The notes below the pieces were generated by a model that was not told where the DNA came from, searched no databases, and worked only from the letters and a program-made list of their open reading frames with translations. Shown in pieces: positions 8,311 to 16,836 of a DNA stretch of 36,953 nt; the stretch's first letter is position 1, and each line of letters starts with the position of its first letter. The DNA lies in contig CAYWXK010000039.1 in the NCBI GenBank assembly GCA_964462515.1, positions 1-36,953 on the forward strand, written 5' to 3'. This stretch comes from CAYWXK01 sp964462515. GTDB lineage: Bacteria; Planctomycetota; Phycisphaerae; Sedimentisphaerales; Anaerobacaceae. Position numbers and translations under genes: made by a program.

Positions 8311-9756
8311 ATGAAAAGAAGGGAATTCATTAGCGTAGCAGGAGGAGCTGCAATCAGACTGATGTTCGGGCAAGGAACATCAGCGAGGGATAGCTCAAAA
8401 GAAAAAAGTAAGCCCAATATCCTTTTCATTATGACCGACCAGCAGCATACCGCAATGATGGGTTGCACGGGGAACAAATGGCTCAAAACACCCGCTCTGG
8501 ACAGTCTTGCTGCTTCGGGTATCAGGTTTGAACGTGCCTATGCAAGCAACCCGGTCTGTATGCCCAGCCGGTTCAGTTTACAGACCGGTCTTATGCCCAG
8601 CGCCATCGGAATGGGACAGAACGAAGATTCTGGAAAGGCTGCGATAACTGATGTTATGCTGCAACAGTCGCTTGGCTGGCTTTTCCAGAAGGCCGGCTAT
8701 GAAACGGCCTACGGTGGCAAGGTGCATTTGCCTAAGAAGATGAATAATATGGAGAACATCGGGTATCGGAATCTAACTAACGATTCACGACAAGGATTGG
8801 CAGATGCCTGTGTAGATTTCATCAAGGGGCAGCACACAGCCCCATTTTTTCTGTTTGCCTCATTCATCAATCCACACGATATCTGCTATATGGCCATCAG
8901 CGATTTCAGGCGGAATACAGGGGAAAAGATAATAGAAAACATAGATTCCAAGACTTGCGAGGCTGTATTGGACCTCGCAAGGAAGACCGGTGACATCAAC
9001 GCTTTTGTGGAGGAAAACTGTCCTCCACTGCCAGCAAACCATCAAGTGCCGCAAGATGAACCGGAATGCATCACACAGAAGTATGTGAATGCTACGCCTT
9101 TCCGTGCGTATGTCCGCGAGAAATGGACTGCGGCTCAATGGCGTCTGCACCGCTGGGCCTACTGTCGGCTGACCGAGATGGTTGACAAGGAAATCGGGGT
9201 TGTGCTGGATGCCCTGCGAGAAGCTGGGATGGAAGATAACACGCTGATTATCTTTACCAGCGACCACGGTGACATGGATTCAGCCCACAAGCTGGAGCAT
9301 AAGTCGGTGCTTTATGAAGAATCTGTGCGTGTTCCATTCATAATGAATTACAAAGGGATGATTTCTGAAGGTATAGTTGATGATACACATCTGATTTCTA
9401 ATGGTATGGATCTGTTTCCTACCCTTTGCGACTATGCAGGCATACAAGCACCTGAAGGACTGCATGGCAGGAGCTTGCGACCTTTAGCGCAAGGTGAGGA
9501 GAGTAAGAGGTGGCGTGATTTCGTTGTCACAGAAAGTCAGAATGCCAGGATGTTACGGACAGGTCGGTTCAAGTATTGTATATACGACTCTGGTGAACAC
9601 CGCGAACAACTGATAGACATTAAAAATGACCCAGGTGAAACAAAAAACCTTGCTGAAATCGAGGACTATAAAGATATCTTGGATGTGCATCGTAAGCTTT
9701 TGCGAGAATGGGTCGAAAAGACAGGTGATAGTATTGCGGCCCAGTATATTGTGTAA
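8311..9756 (+). CDS. Exported S1 family sulfatase (choline-sulfatase-like type)
   Basis: This 481-residue sulfatase is of another S1 subtype than its neighbour. It begins MKRREFISVAGG, a probable Tat signal. The metal-binding segment is FIMTDQQH (Asp43), and Cys83-Met-Pro-Ser-Arg87 is the formylglycine motif. FTSDHGDMDSAHKLEHKS and LYEESVRVPFI follow at the usual places; SDHG rather than SDNG groups it with choline-sulfatase-like and related sugar sulfatases. The ATG at 8311 is preceded by GGAG with six bases of spacing; an in-frame ATG at 8269 would put 14 residues ahead of the RR motif and has a poorer site. It may form an operon with 6354-8018, though the gap of nearly 300 bases could hold its own promoter. 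Confidence 0.93.
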   Translation: MKRREFISVAGGAAIRLMFGQGTSARDSSKEKSKPNILFIMTDQQHTAMMGCTGNKWLKTPALDSLAASGIRFERAYASNPVCMPSRFSLQTGLMPSAIGMGQNEDSGKAAITDVMLQQSLGWLFQKAGYETAYGGKVHLPKKMNNMENIGYRNLTNDSRQGLADACVDFIKGQHTAPFFLFASFINPHDICYMAISDFRRNTGEKIIENIDSKTCEAVLDLARKTGDINAFVEENCPPLPANHQVPQDEPECITQKYVNATPFRAYVREKWTAAQWRLHRWAYCRLTEMVDKEIGVVLDALREAGMEDNTLIIFTSDHGDMDSAHKLEHKSVLYEESVRVPFIMNYKGMISEGIVDDTHLISNGMDLFPTLCDYAGIQAPEGLHGRSLRPLAQGEESKRWRDFVVTESQNARMLRTGRFKYCIYDSGEHREQLIDIKNDPGETKNLAEIEDYKDILDVHRKLLREWVEKTGDSIAAQYIV

Positions 9757-10170
9757 TAGTCCATATTTAACCCGACAAATAGTTCTTTTTGTCTGTCGCT
9801 GTGTCTGTAAAGTATTGTTCAGCATTTTCTTTTTCGCCAGCGGTATAGAATCCAAAAACGTTGCATCAATGTTTTACCAAGGCTATATTTTCCGATATGT
9901 AGCCTTTTTCTATTATATCCTGGATTTCCCATATAAAAGTAGCGCATTTAATGCGGATTTCCCCCTAAACCTTTCTGTAGGACTTTTCCCTGTTAGAAGA
10001 AAGCGGAGTTTCACCTCCAGCAAAAACAGATGTACCCCCGATTTACGGAAATTTGAGTTATGTTATTATGTTTTGAGTACTTTAGATAGATTACGACAGT
10101 TAGGACACGGATATACAAAACGGGAGACTACAATGTCGGAGCATAGTTCGTTCCAATGACGTGAAATCCA

Positions 10171-10193
10171 AAGCTAATTGAGCAAATTAGCTT
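10171..10193. other. Perfect 9-bp inverted repeat (hairpin)
   Basis: AAGCTAATT, loop GAGCA, AATTAGCTT form a perfect 9-bp stem. No T-run follows on either strand, so an intrinsic terminator is unlikely; it could be an operator or an RNA hairpin. Confidence 0.6.
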
Positions 10194-10294
10194 AGTGTGT
10201 CATAGGAAAAAGTAATTCTAAGAGGTGACAGTGAGTGGTGACAGGATAAAATTCATAAGAGAGAGTTGTTTGTTGTGGTAGCCCAGAATATAAT

Positions 10295-10420
10295 ATGCGT
10301 CTGAAGGAAGAAATAGATGCCAACATTAAGATCCTCTCCGGGGATGCTACCTATACCTTGGAGGATCGGACACTGCGTGCTGAGTTCTTCGCCAAAGTGC
10401 GATCAAGAAGATGGGATTGA
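10295..10420 (+). pseudogene. Short unidentified frame, possibly a gene relic
   Basis: A 41-codon frame beginning MRLKEEIDANIKILSGDATY has protein-like composition, and a shift near 10402 would extend it through IKKMGLIDQG. No ribosome binding site is visible and I do not recognise the family. It may be a degraded remnant of a larger gene or chance. Confidence 0.2.
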
Positions 10421-10557
10421 TTGACCAGGGGTGGTCCAGTGGATCACAGGGATTATCCTCTCTGCAGGGCAATGTTCAAAAGTGACACAATTGGACGAAT
10501 AAAGGAAATAAAAGTGTCAATTTAACTCGATCATCACTACAACCGGATACTATCAAT

Positions 10558-13425
10558 ATGAAAGCACGCATCATCCTCCCCTTGCTCATATGTCTCGCCG
10601 TACCAAGCCGGTTCCACTCAGCAACCAGGGACACAAACTGGCCACATTTCCGCGGAGCAGGTACTTCTGGCGTTAGCGCCAACGCGAACTTGCCGGACAA
10701 GTGGTCTGCCACGGAAAACGTGGCGTGGAAGACCGATCTGCCGGGACGGAGCTGGTCGTCGCCAATCGTCTGGGGCGACCGTGTGTTCCTCACCACGGTC
10801 GTGAACATGGGCGAATCCGAGCCGCCGAAGAAGGGGCTTTACTTGGGGGGCGAACGTCCGGAGTCGCCCAAGTCGGAGCATCACTGGAAGGTTCTCTGTC
10901 TCGACCTCGCGACGGGTAAGGTGCAATGGGAAAAGACGGTTTATCGAGGGGTGCCCAAAACTCCCATCCATCTCAAGAACACCTATGGCGCGGAGACGCC
11001 TGTGACGGATGGGGAGCGGGTTTATGCTTTGTTCGGCAATCTGGGTATTTTTGCTTTCACACGTGAAGGCGAGGAGGTCTGGTCAAAGCGTCTCGAGCCG
11101 CGTAAAATGCGGTACGGCTGGGGCACCGCGGCGTCACCGGTATTGCACAATGGACGGTTATTCATCGTGAACGACAATGATGACCAGGCTGAACTGTTCG
11201 CCCTCGATGCGAAGACAGGCAAGGAAATCTGGCGTGTGGACCGTGACGAGAAGAGCAACTGGGCCACACCGTTCATCTGGGAAAATCACCTGCGTACCGA
11301 ACTCATCACGTCAGGCAGCCGGGCCGTCCGAAGTTACGACCTCGATGGTAACCTGCTTTGGTCATTTAGCGGCATGTCGAACATCGCCATTCCAACACCG
11401 TTCGCTGGAGGAGGTTTGCTCTTCGTTAGCTCCGGCTTTGTGGGAGACAAGCTCCGACCGCTCTACGCAATCCGTCCCGGTGCCAGCGGCGACATCACGC
11501 TCAAGTCCGATGAAACAAGCAACAAATTCATCGCCTGGTCGGATCCTGTCGGCGGACCTTACAATCCCTCACCGCTCTTTTATGAAGACCACCTCTATGT
11601 GCTATACGACCGCGGCCTGGTGAGTTGTTATGACGCGAAGACGGGCAAAGTGCTCTATGACCGCGAGCGGTTGCCGGAGGGCCTTGCCTTCACCTCATCG
11701 CCGTGGGCGACTGGCGGGCGAATCTTCTGCCTGAACGAAGATGGTGTCTGCTACGTGCTCCGCGCCGGCGACACGTTCGAGTTGCTCCACACCAACAAGC
11801 TGGCCGAGGATGACATGTGCATGGCCACACCTGCGCTCACCGGCGACCGACTTCTCATCCGCACCGCTGCGCGGCTTTACTGTATCCGGGCGAGCGAGCA
11901 GGCACAGAAGGTAACGCCGAAGAACCTCATAGCAACTCAGGTTTCCACCAGTTTTGAAGGGAAGATATTATCGCGCACCGTTCAGCAGGGAAAGGTCAAC
12001 TGGAGTCAATTTCGTGGCCCCAATGGACAGGGAGTGGCGCAAGCAGATCGCATTCCTGTTCATTTCAGCCCGGAAACAAACGTTTTGTGGAAAACTGCAG
12101 TTCACTCGGGACACTCGTCTCCCGTCATCTGGGACAATCATATCTTTCTTACTGCCAGTGAACCAGCCAACAAAAAGGAACTTATTACGTTAGCCATCGA
12201 CCTTCAGGAGGGCGAAATCCTGTGGCGAAAGGTGGTTCAGGCCGAAACACAAGGAAGGTTTCATCCACTGAATAATCCTGCATCTTCCACGCCAGCCGCG
12301 GACGATAATCATGTGTATGTCTATTTTGGGACCTACGGGCTGCTTTGTTACGACCATTCGGGAAACGAGGTCTGGGTGCGTAGAATCGACACGCCGGAAA
12401 GCAAGTATGGGCCAGCAACCTCGCCCATATTGTATGAGGACAAAGTGATCCTGGTTTTGGACGGCGACAATAGTTCTTCCCGTTTGCTTGCGGTCCATAA
12501 AGACACAGGTAAAACCGTCTGGGAACAACCGAGATCATTGTTTAAGGCTGGTTGGTCAACGCCTATGATATGCCGTCAAGGCCAAGTCGAAGAGCTTGTC
12601 GTGTTAGGTTCCAAACGGCTGACCTCCTACGATCCGTCCAACGGCGAGGAGATATGGTGGGCCGGTGGTTTTGCGGACGAAACAGTCGGAATCCCCGTCA
12701 ACGGCGATTGTCTCCTGTTTGCCAGCGCAGCGGCTCTGGGTGGACGCGGAGACGATAAGTTGGATGCGGCTGGAACATGGAAGATCACCGTCAAAGAGTT
12801 CGACCTGAATCACGACAATCAAATACAGCGCGACGAAATGAAGGAAGGTTTTGCTTTTATCCAGCGACCGGAGTTGCCAAAAGACAATCCCGGTTATGGA
12901 TTGCCGGTCGAGGACATGGACACTCTCCTTAGAATCTTCGACCATGACAAGAACGGGATCATCAGTGAAGGGGAATGGATGCAAACGATGTCAGGATTCG
13001 CATCCCTTAGCCAACCCAACCTCGTGGCCATTCGTCCCGGAGCGATGAAGGATGCCCGTAAATCGCATGTAGTATGGGAAATCCAACGCGGCATCCCTGA
13101 AACACCGTCGCTGCTTTATTGTCGGGGAAGACTCTACCTCTTGCGGGACGGCGGCCTGTTGACCTGCCTGGAGGCCTCGACCGGTAAAGAACTCTTTCGT
13201 GAACAAATCGGGGCGCCGGGTCAATACATCGCGTCGCCTATTGCCGCCGACGACAAGATTATCGTTGCCTCTGTCCCCGGCGTAGTCACAGTCATCCAGG
13301 TCGATGACGAACTGAAAGTCCTGGCGAGGAACAATTTCAGAGAGAAGATCTTTGCTACTCCGGCGGTTGTCGAAAACAGGATATACTTGCGGACAGCGGG
13401 TCATTTATATGCCTTGGGCGAGTGA
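10558..13425 (+). CDS. Secreted double PQQ-like beta-propeller protein with two EF-hands
   Basis: This 955-residue protein has an N-terminal signal peptide (MKARIILPLLICLAVPS). Two propellers of PQQ/BamB-like repeats follow. The first opens with NWPHFRGAGTSG at residue 27 and the second with NWSQFRGPNGQG at about 481; this is the standard opening motif of planctomycete propeller proteins, so the gene looks like two such proteins fused. Blades carry the usual LDAKTGKEIW and CYDAKTGKVLYD type motifs. Two calcium-binding EF-hands, DLNHDNQIQRDE (about 749) and DHDKNGIISEGE (about 795), interrupt the second propeller. The first half reads as richer in G and C than the second. Extracytoplasmic binding or scaffold roles are typical; no PQQ-enzyme catalytic site is evident. 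Confidence 0.9.
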   Translation: MKARIILPLLICLAVPSRFHSATRDTNWPHFRGAGTSGVSANANLPDKWSATENVAWKTDLPGRSWSSPIVWGDRVFLTTVVNMGESEPPKKGLYLGGERPESPKSEHHWKVLCLDLATGKVQWEKTVYRGVPKTPIHLKNTYGAETPVTDGERVYALFGNLGIFAFTREGEEVWSKRLEPRKMRYGWGTAASPVLHNGRLFIVNDNDDQAELFALDAKTGKEIWRVDRDEKSNWATPFIWENHLRTELITSGSRAVRSYDLDGNLLWSFSGMSNIAIPTPFAGGGLLFVSSGFVGDKLRPLYAIRPGASGDITLKSDETSNKFIAWSDPVGGPYNPSPLFYEDHLYVLYDRGLVSCYDAKTGKVLYDRERLPEGLAFTSSPWATGGRIFCLNEDGVCYVLRAGDTFELLHTNKLAEDDMCMATPALTGDRLLIRTAARLYCIRASEQAQKVTPKNLIATQVSTSFEGKILSRTVQQGKVNWSQFRGPNGQGVAQADRIPVHFSPETNVLWKTAVHSGHSSPVIWDNHIFLTASEPANKKELITLAIDLQEGEILWRKVVQAETQGRFHPLNNPASSTPAADDNHVYVYFGTYGLLCYDHSGNEVWVRRIDTPESKYGPATSPILYEDKVILVLDGDNSSSRLLAVHKDTGKTVWEQPRSLFKAGWSTPMICRQGQVEELVVLGSKRLTSYDPSNGEEIWWAGGFADETVGIPVNGDCLLFASAAALGGRGDDKLDAAGTWKITVKEFDLNHDNQIQRDEMKEGFAFIQRPELPKDNPGYGLPVEDMDTLLRIFDHDKNGIISEGEWMQTMSGFASLSQPNLVAIRPGAMKDARKSHVVWEIQRGIPETPSLLYCRGRLYLLRDGGLLTCLEASTGKELFREQIGAPGQYIASPIAADDKIIVASVPGVVTVIQVDDELKVLARNNFREKIFATPAVVENRIYLRTAGHLYALGE

Positions 13426-13588
13426 GATGCGTGGGGAGAAGGTGATTAAGAGATTGTCCGAATCCATACTGCGCAAATACTCATCCACCGTTAAGTCATT
13501 ATTTTCGCAGAAATTACGCTTCGCGATCTCATCCGTATTTGATGACTGAATGACATCTGGACGCGGTTTTCTTATCAGAGAGAACAAC

Positions 13589-13819
13589 ATGGACAAGGTT
13601 AAGCAACCGCGCAAAGACGATCCTGTATCTAGGGAAAAGGATTACGAATATCACCGCCAGAACGTCTTTCCGGACACTGCAACGCCACAGGAAATTGCAT
13701 CGCATCTTAACCTTGCAATCAGGTTCGTGCGTGAGGGGCGCACCTGCCTTGTCTGTCCTTGCGAAAAAGTACCTGTGAAACAGGCAAGTCTATTTCCATT
13801 TGCATCTGCGATGTGCTAA
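13589..13819 (+). CDS. Small hypothetical protein
   Basis: A 76-codon frame starts at an ATG preceded by AGAGAG and overlaps the convergent cytochrome gene by 30 bases at its end. Residues include PQEIASHLNLAIRFVREG and a cysteine cluster CLVCPC near the C terminus, which is compatible with a real small or truncated protein. I do not recognise it. The C-terminal residues come from DNA that codes for the cytochrome on the other strand, so the natural end may have been lost. Confidence 0.35.
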   Translation: MDKVKQPRKDDPVSREKDYEYHRQNVFPDTATPQEIASHLNLAIRFVREGRTCLVCPCEKVPVKQASLFPFASAMC

Positions 13820-14317
13820 ACGGTGGTCACCGTGACAATCGGTACAATACTTTTCTTTGGCGGTACCGACGAATAGAGGTTTGTGTTGTTCGACGTCAAT
13901 ATTTCCTTTGGTATGACAGCCCAAACAGAACGGATTAACTTTGTCCGGCGGATACATGATACCAGGCGGTGTGCCATTGCCGCCTGAGGCCCAGGACTCA
14001 TCGGCAATGTGGGCATCACAATCACCGTGGCAATCCTTGCAGCCAATGTTAGCCCATGCATGGGTCACCGCAAGTTTTTCTTGTGCATAGTTCAGGTGAC
14101 AAACATAACAGCGACTATTATCAGCCTCAGGTTTGCCTGGCAAGTCAATATCAGGATTATCATCAAGGAGCAACGGAGGGTTATCATCTGTTGTGGATTC
14201 CTGGTTTGTCCTGGGTCGTGTGCTTGTCTCCGTCTTCGGTTTGACCTTTGTTTGTTCACACCCCGTACCGACAATGAGCACGGCCGGCAGAATAAATATT
14301 GAGAAACAATATTTCAT
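13790..14317 (-). CDS. Tetraheme cytochrome c lipoprotein
   Basis: This 175-residue protein carries four CxxCH heme-attachment motifs: CYVCH (70-74), CKDCH (93-97), CLGCH (131-135) and CTDCH (158-162). The N terminus MKYCFSIFILPAVLIVGTGC is a lipoprotein signal with Cys20 as the likely lipidated residue (the lipobox is slightly atypical), followed by a flexible Thr/Pro/Asp-rich linker. It should sit in the periplasm or on the outer membrane and transfer electrons. It is the last gene of a likely minus-strand operon, 83 bases after the AKR-like gene. The pairing suggests it is the redox partner of that exported protein; this is inference. Spare histidines that could be distal heme ligands are present. 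Confidence 0.9.
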   Translation of the reverse strand: MKYCFSIFILPAVLIVGTGCEQTKVKPKTETSTRPRTNQESTTDDNPPLLLDDNPDIDLPGKPEADNSRCYVCHLNYAQEKLAVTHAWANIGCKDCHGDCDAHIADESWASGGNGTPPGIMYPPDKVNPFCLGCHTKGNIDVEQHKPLFVGTAKEKYCTDCHGDHRLAHRRCKWK

Positions 14318-14400
14318 ATCTTTAAAGTAGCGGTTTAAGCAGCAAGGTAGGCATCATTGTTTTTCTCATGGCAAATACTTAATTGGTCGAAGGCATCCGA

Positions 14401-15393
14401 TTAGACGTATTCCCAATCCTTGAGCCATTGATAATTGGGTGGTAGTTTAGCCCACATTTCGCTGGTGGCGTTTTCCAACTCGGCCTTTTCTTTGAGGTCG
14501 AGTTCCCGGTGTTCCATTACGGCCTTGGCCACGTTATCGACCTCGCCAGTGCTGTTCATGCCAGGAATTGGTATTACAGTGTTGCTGTATAGGATGTACC
14601 GAATTGCAAGACGCCCACGCTTGTTATCTTCATCTTGGGCACCAGCAAACAGCGATGCTGCCCCAAAAGGCTTAATGCCAAAAGCACCAACGTCACACTT
14701 CTTAAGCGCTTCGAACAGACTGTCTTTCGGGGCGGTCTTGCTCATGGTGGTGAAAGGAAAACAAACAACCTCAATCTGCGGAAAATACTCTATCATAAAC
14801 TTGATCCAACGACGGTCGTGTGAGGAGAATCCTATAAAACGAGCCTTGCCCTGCTTTTTGGCCTTCTCGATCGCCTCAACAATCTCACAGGATGTGTCGA
14901 ACGAATGCCTGCCACCTGGTTCGTAGCAGGTAATACGCCAAAGGTCGGTGTATTCCTGATTTGATTCTTTGAGCAATCCATCGAGCACTTCCAACAGCTT
15001 TTTAGCAGTGCGGTAATTGTCGTTGCGCACCTCGTTGCCACAGTGCGACAGTGCAAGGTACATCTTGTCACGGCGTCCTTTAAGAGCCTTGGAATCTCTC
15101 AGCACTTCACCGTCGGTGCACGCGTCGATGTAATTGATGCCCGCGTCGATGCAGCGACTGACAACTTCGTAACGTTCCTTGTCGTCGCTTCCGGAGTGTC
15201 CGCCCAAACAGACGGCCGAGACCATCAGATTAGTCTTTCCCAGCCGGCGGTACTCCATATTCGGGTTATAATTAAGAATCTTTGATGTATCGAGCGTCTC
15301 ACCACTTGCGGTATGGAGACCAACGGCCACACTCGCTACTGCCATTGCACTATCACGCATAAACTTTCGCCGCGTCACTTGTTTACTGTCCAT
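14401..15393 (-). CDS. Tat-exported aldo/keto reductase-like protein with degenerate active site
   Basis: This 330-residue protein has a Tat signal (TRRKFMRDSAMAVASVAVG) and an aldo/keto reductase TIM-barrel: YRRLGKTNLMVSAVCLGG, then INYIDA, then a C-terminal VIPIPGMNS segment. Of the catalytic tetrad only Asp90 is kept. Aligned with the intact homologue at 31988-32953, the tyrosine is Gly95, the lysine is His117 (LSHCG in place of ATKTG) and the histidine is Thr155 (DLWRIT in place of DLLQIH). Normal NADPH-dependent carbonyl reduction is therefore unlikely, which suits an exported protein. AGGAG lies seven bases before the ATG. It sits 29 bases after the LamG gene and before the tetraheme cytochrome. 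It may have a new redox or binding role. Confidence 0.85.
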   Translation of the reverse strand: MDSKQVTRRKFMRDSAMAVASVAVGLHTASGETLDTSKILNYNPNMEYRRLGKTNLMVSAVCLGGHSGSDDKERYEVVSRCIDAGINYIDACTDGEVLRDSKALKGRRDKMYLALSHCGNEVRNDNYRTAKKLLEVLDGLLKESNQEYTDLWRITCYEPGGRHSFDTSCEIVEAIEKAKKQGKARFIGFSSHDRRWIKFMIEYFPQIEVVCFPFTTMSKTAPKDSLFEALKKCDVGAFGIKPFGAASLFAGAQDEDNKRGRLAIRYILYSNTVIPIPGMNSTGEVDNVAKAVMEHRELDLKEKAELENATSEMWAKLPPNYQWLKDWEYV

Positions 15394-15422
15394 CGTTCAG
15401 CTCCTTTCGTAACGTTGGGGGG

Positions 15423-16193
15423 CTAATGTAAGGGGCGGTCACTTTCCAGTTTGAACAAAGCCATTATCTGGTCTTCAGACAAAGCACGGTCGTAGATACG
15501 AATATCATCAACGAGACCCTGGAATCGTCTGCCGATTCTGACATCCAGCTCGTTGCCGGTATCGATTGGCCAAAGGTCTAAAAGGCCGATATCATGGATT
15601 TCCGCCAGAGAACCATCCTTATAAAGCTTGACATCATCGTGGAGGTTCGGCAGTTCGGCCTCTTTGACCACGGCGGCTATGTGATGCCACTTATCATCAT
15701 GTATGACATCGTTGATGTAAAGATACCCTCCTTTGGGCGTGACGCCTATGCGCTCTCTGATGAAGCCCAATGTCCACATCCTGCCGTACCCATCCGAGCC
15801 CCAGGATATTATTTCCCCTCTGGAACTTGTTGTCTTGACCCAGGCCGTTATGGTGCGGGGCCGTGTGCCGCTAACGCCCTTGTATTTTGTTATCTCGATG
15901 TAGTCATCGTTGCCGTCGAGCTTCAACGCTTTGCCTATCCGACCTGAAACCGAATCCTTGTCAAAAGACAAGCCGCCTTTGAGCATACCATTATGGCGAT
16001 ACGCAGAAGAATCCGCTGCGGTTGTACCCGAGACTTCATCAAACTTCCACCAGCCGACAAGATTGGGGTCCGTATCAAGAGTTATCAGCTTGTCCTTGTC
16101 TTGCGTAATAGGATTTGTCCCACTTAGCCCAAGGGGACTGCTCACCAGCACTAAAAACATAATAGAACATAAATAAAACAGATTTCTACACAT
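15423..16193 (-). CDS. Secreted LamG/concanavalin-A-like domain protein
   Basis: This 256-residue protein has a signal peptide (MCRNLFYLCSIMFLVLVSS) and a single LamG-type jelly-roll domain. Recognisable features are LVGWWKFDEVSGTTAADSS, GKALKLDGNDDYIEI, TITAWVKT, KWHHIAAVVK, LYKDG and the closing GLVDDIRIYDRALSEDQI, the standard LamG sequence in planctomycetes. Such domains bind carbohydrate or other ligands; no catalytic domain is attached. The ATG at 16193 has AAGGAA six bases upstream, while an in-frame upstream start at 16235 would bury the signal peptide. It is the first gene of the probable operon with the AKR-like protein and the tetraheme cytochrome. Confidence 0.88.
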   Translation of the reverse strand: MCRNLFYLCSIMFLVLVSSPLGLSGTNPITQDKDKLITLDTDPNLVGWWKFDEVSGTTAADSSAYRHNGMLKGGLSFDKDSVSGRIGKALKLDGNDDYIEITKYKGVSGTRPRTITAWVKTTSSRGEIISWGSDGYGRMWTLGFIRERIGVTPKGGYLYINDVIHDDKWHHIAAVVKEAELPNLHDDVKLYKDGSLAEIHDIGLLDLWPIDTGNELDVRIGRRFQGLVDDIRIYDRALSEDQIMALFKLESDRPLH

Positions 16194-16686
16194 AATGCTT
16201 TCCTTAACCTCATATTTCCCATCAGGCCTACCCATCCATGCTACTGAGACTTAGTTTACTAATATACCAAATCTACCTTAGGAATTCAACCGTCGCAACA
16301 TTTTTTTGTCTGACCCGCATTCAGCGGACTCCTCTTACAAATCAAGCTCATAGGCCAGACCGGAGGGGGGAATGCATGCGGTTCTTAACGCCCGGCTTAG
16401 CTTGAGGTGATGGTAAGAGATAGACCTTCATCTGCGAGGCTTGGGCGCGGTCATCAGCCATTCCTCGCGTCGCTTTTCCTGCTGAATAAAGGTAGTTTCC
16501 CACAAATATTTGAAGGGTGACCACTTTTTCTATAGAATAGTTAAGTTCTATCAGCCAATCCAAGGTTGTGCAGGTATATTTACAAAAGCGTAATTGCACC
16601 TTAGGAACGGTCATTGGCGTTTTTGGACTACAGATGGGAAATATCTGATTTCGAGAATAGGCATGAGAAAACGAGAAAGAGACGAT
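16194..16686. other. Intergenic region with a short repeat
   Basis: No gene is convincing. An 88-codon minus-strand frame (16348-16614) exists, but it has no ribosome binding site and no recognisable domain, and its composition looks non-coding. A short sequence at 16461-16498 (GCGTCGCTTTTCCTGCTGAA) recurs in variant form near 27921 and 34731. The promoter for the leftward LamG operon should lie close to 16200-16300. Confidence 0.45.
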
Positions 16687-16836
16687 ATGAGACAGAAGAT
16701 AATCAAGTTTGTTATTTTCGTCGCCGTATCACTTTTGGCGCTGTCACAGTGGGTCTACGCCGCCCAGATAGACAAGGGCCCGAAGCAGGTAGGCAGAAGC
16801 CCGGTGAAGGTTTTTATTCTTGCCGGCCAGTCGAAG
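16687..16836 (+). pseudogene. N-terminal fragment of a sialate O-acetylesterase-like (SASA family) protein
   Basis: From 16687 the frame encodes a signal peptide (MRQKIIKFVIFVAVSLLALS, then QWVYA) and, after a short spacer, VKVFILAGQS, the start of the SASA/DUF303 esterase domain, where the serine of AGQS is the expected nucleophile and is normally followed by NMEG. Here homology stops directly after AGQS, and the DNA continues as the reverse complement of the LRR coding sequence of the leftward kinase gene. Only about 49 codons survive. The esterase has been cut by a rearrangement or by a misassembly. Confidence 0.75.

Larger units (their letters stand above)
9757..10557. other. Long intergenic region with hairpins and a short relic frame
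   Basis: No gene of normal size is convincing in these 800 bases. A weak inverted repeat (GACAAA/TTTGTC) just after the sulfatase stop, at 9774-9793, includes a short T-run. TTTCCCATAT followed by the small palindrome CGCATTTAATGCG lies near 9926-9955. A perfect 9-bp hairpin is at 10171-10193 and a 41-codon frame is at 10295-10420. The region must also hold the promoter of the gene at 10558. Confidence 0.5.

Noticed and set aside
9626..10159. 177-codon plus-strand frame overlapping the end of the second sulfatase
   Set aside because: It overlaps the sulfatase by 130 bases and its sequence is rich in Phe, Ser and Cys as expected of translated non-coding A/T-rich DNA.
16348..16614. 88-codon minus-strand frame
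   Set aside because: No ribosome binding site, no domain and non-coding composition; the sequence also holds a short dispersed repeat.
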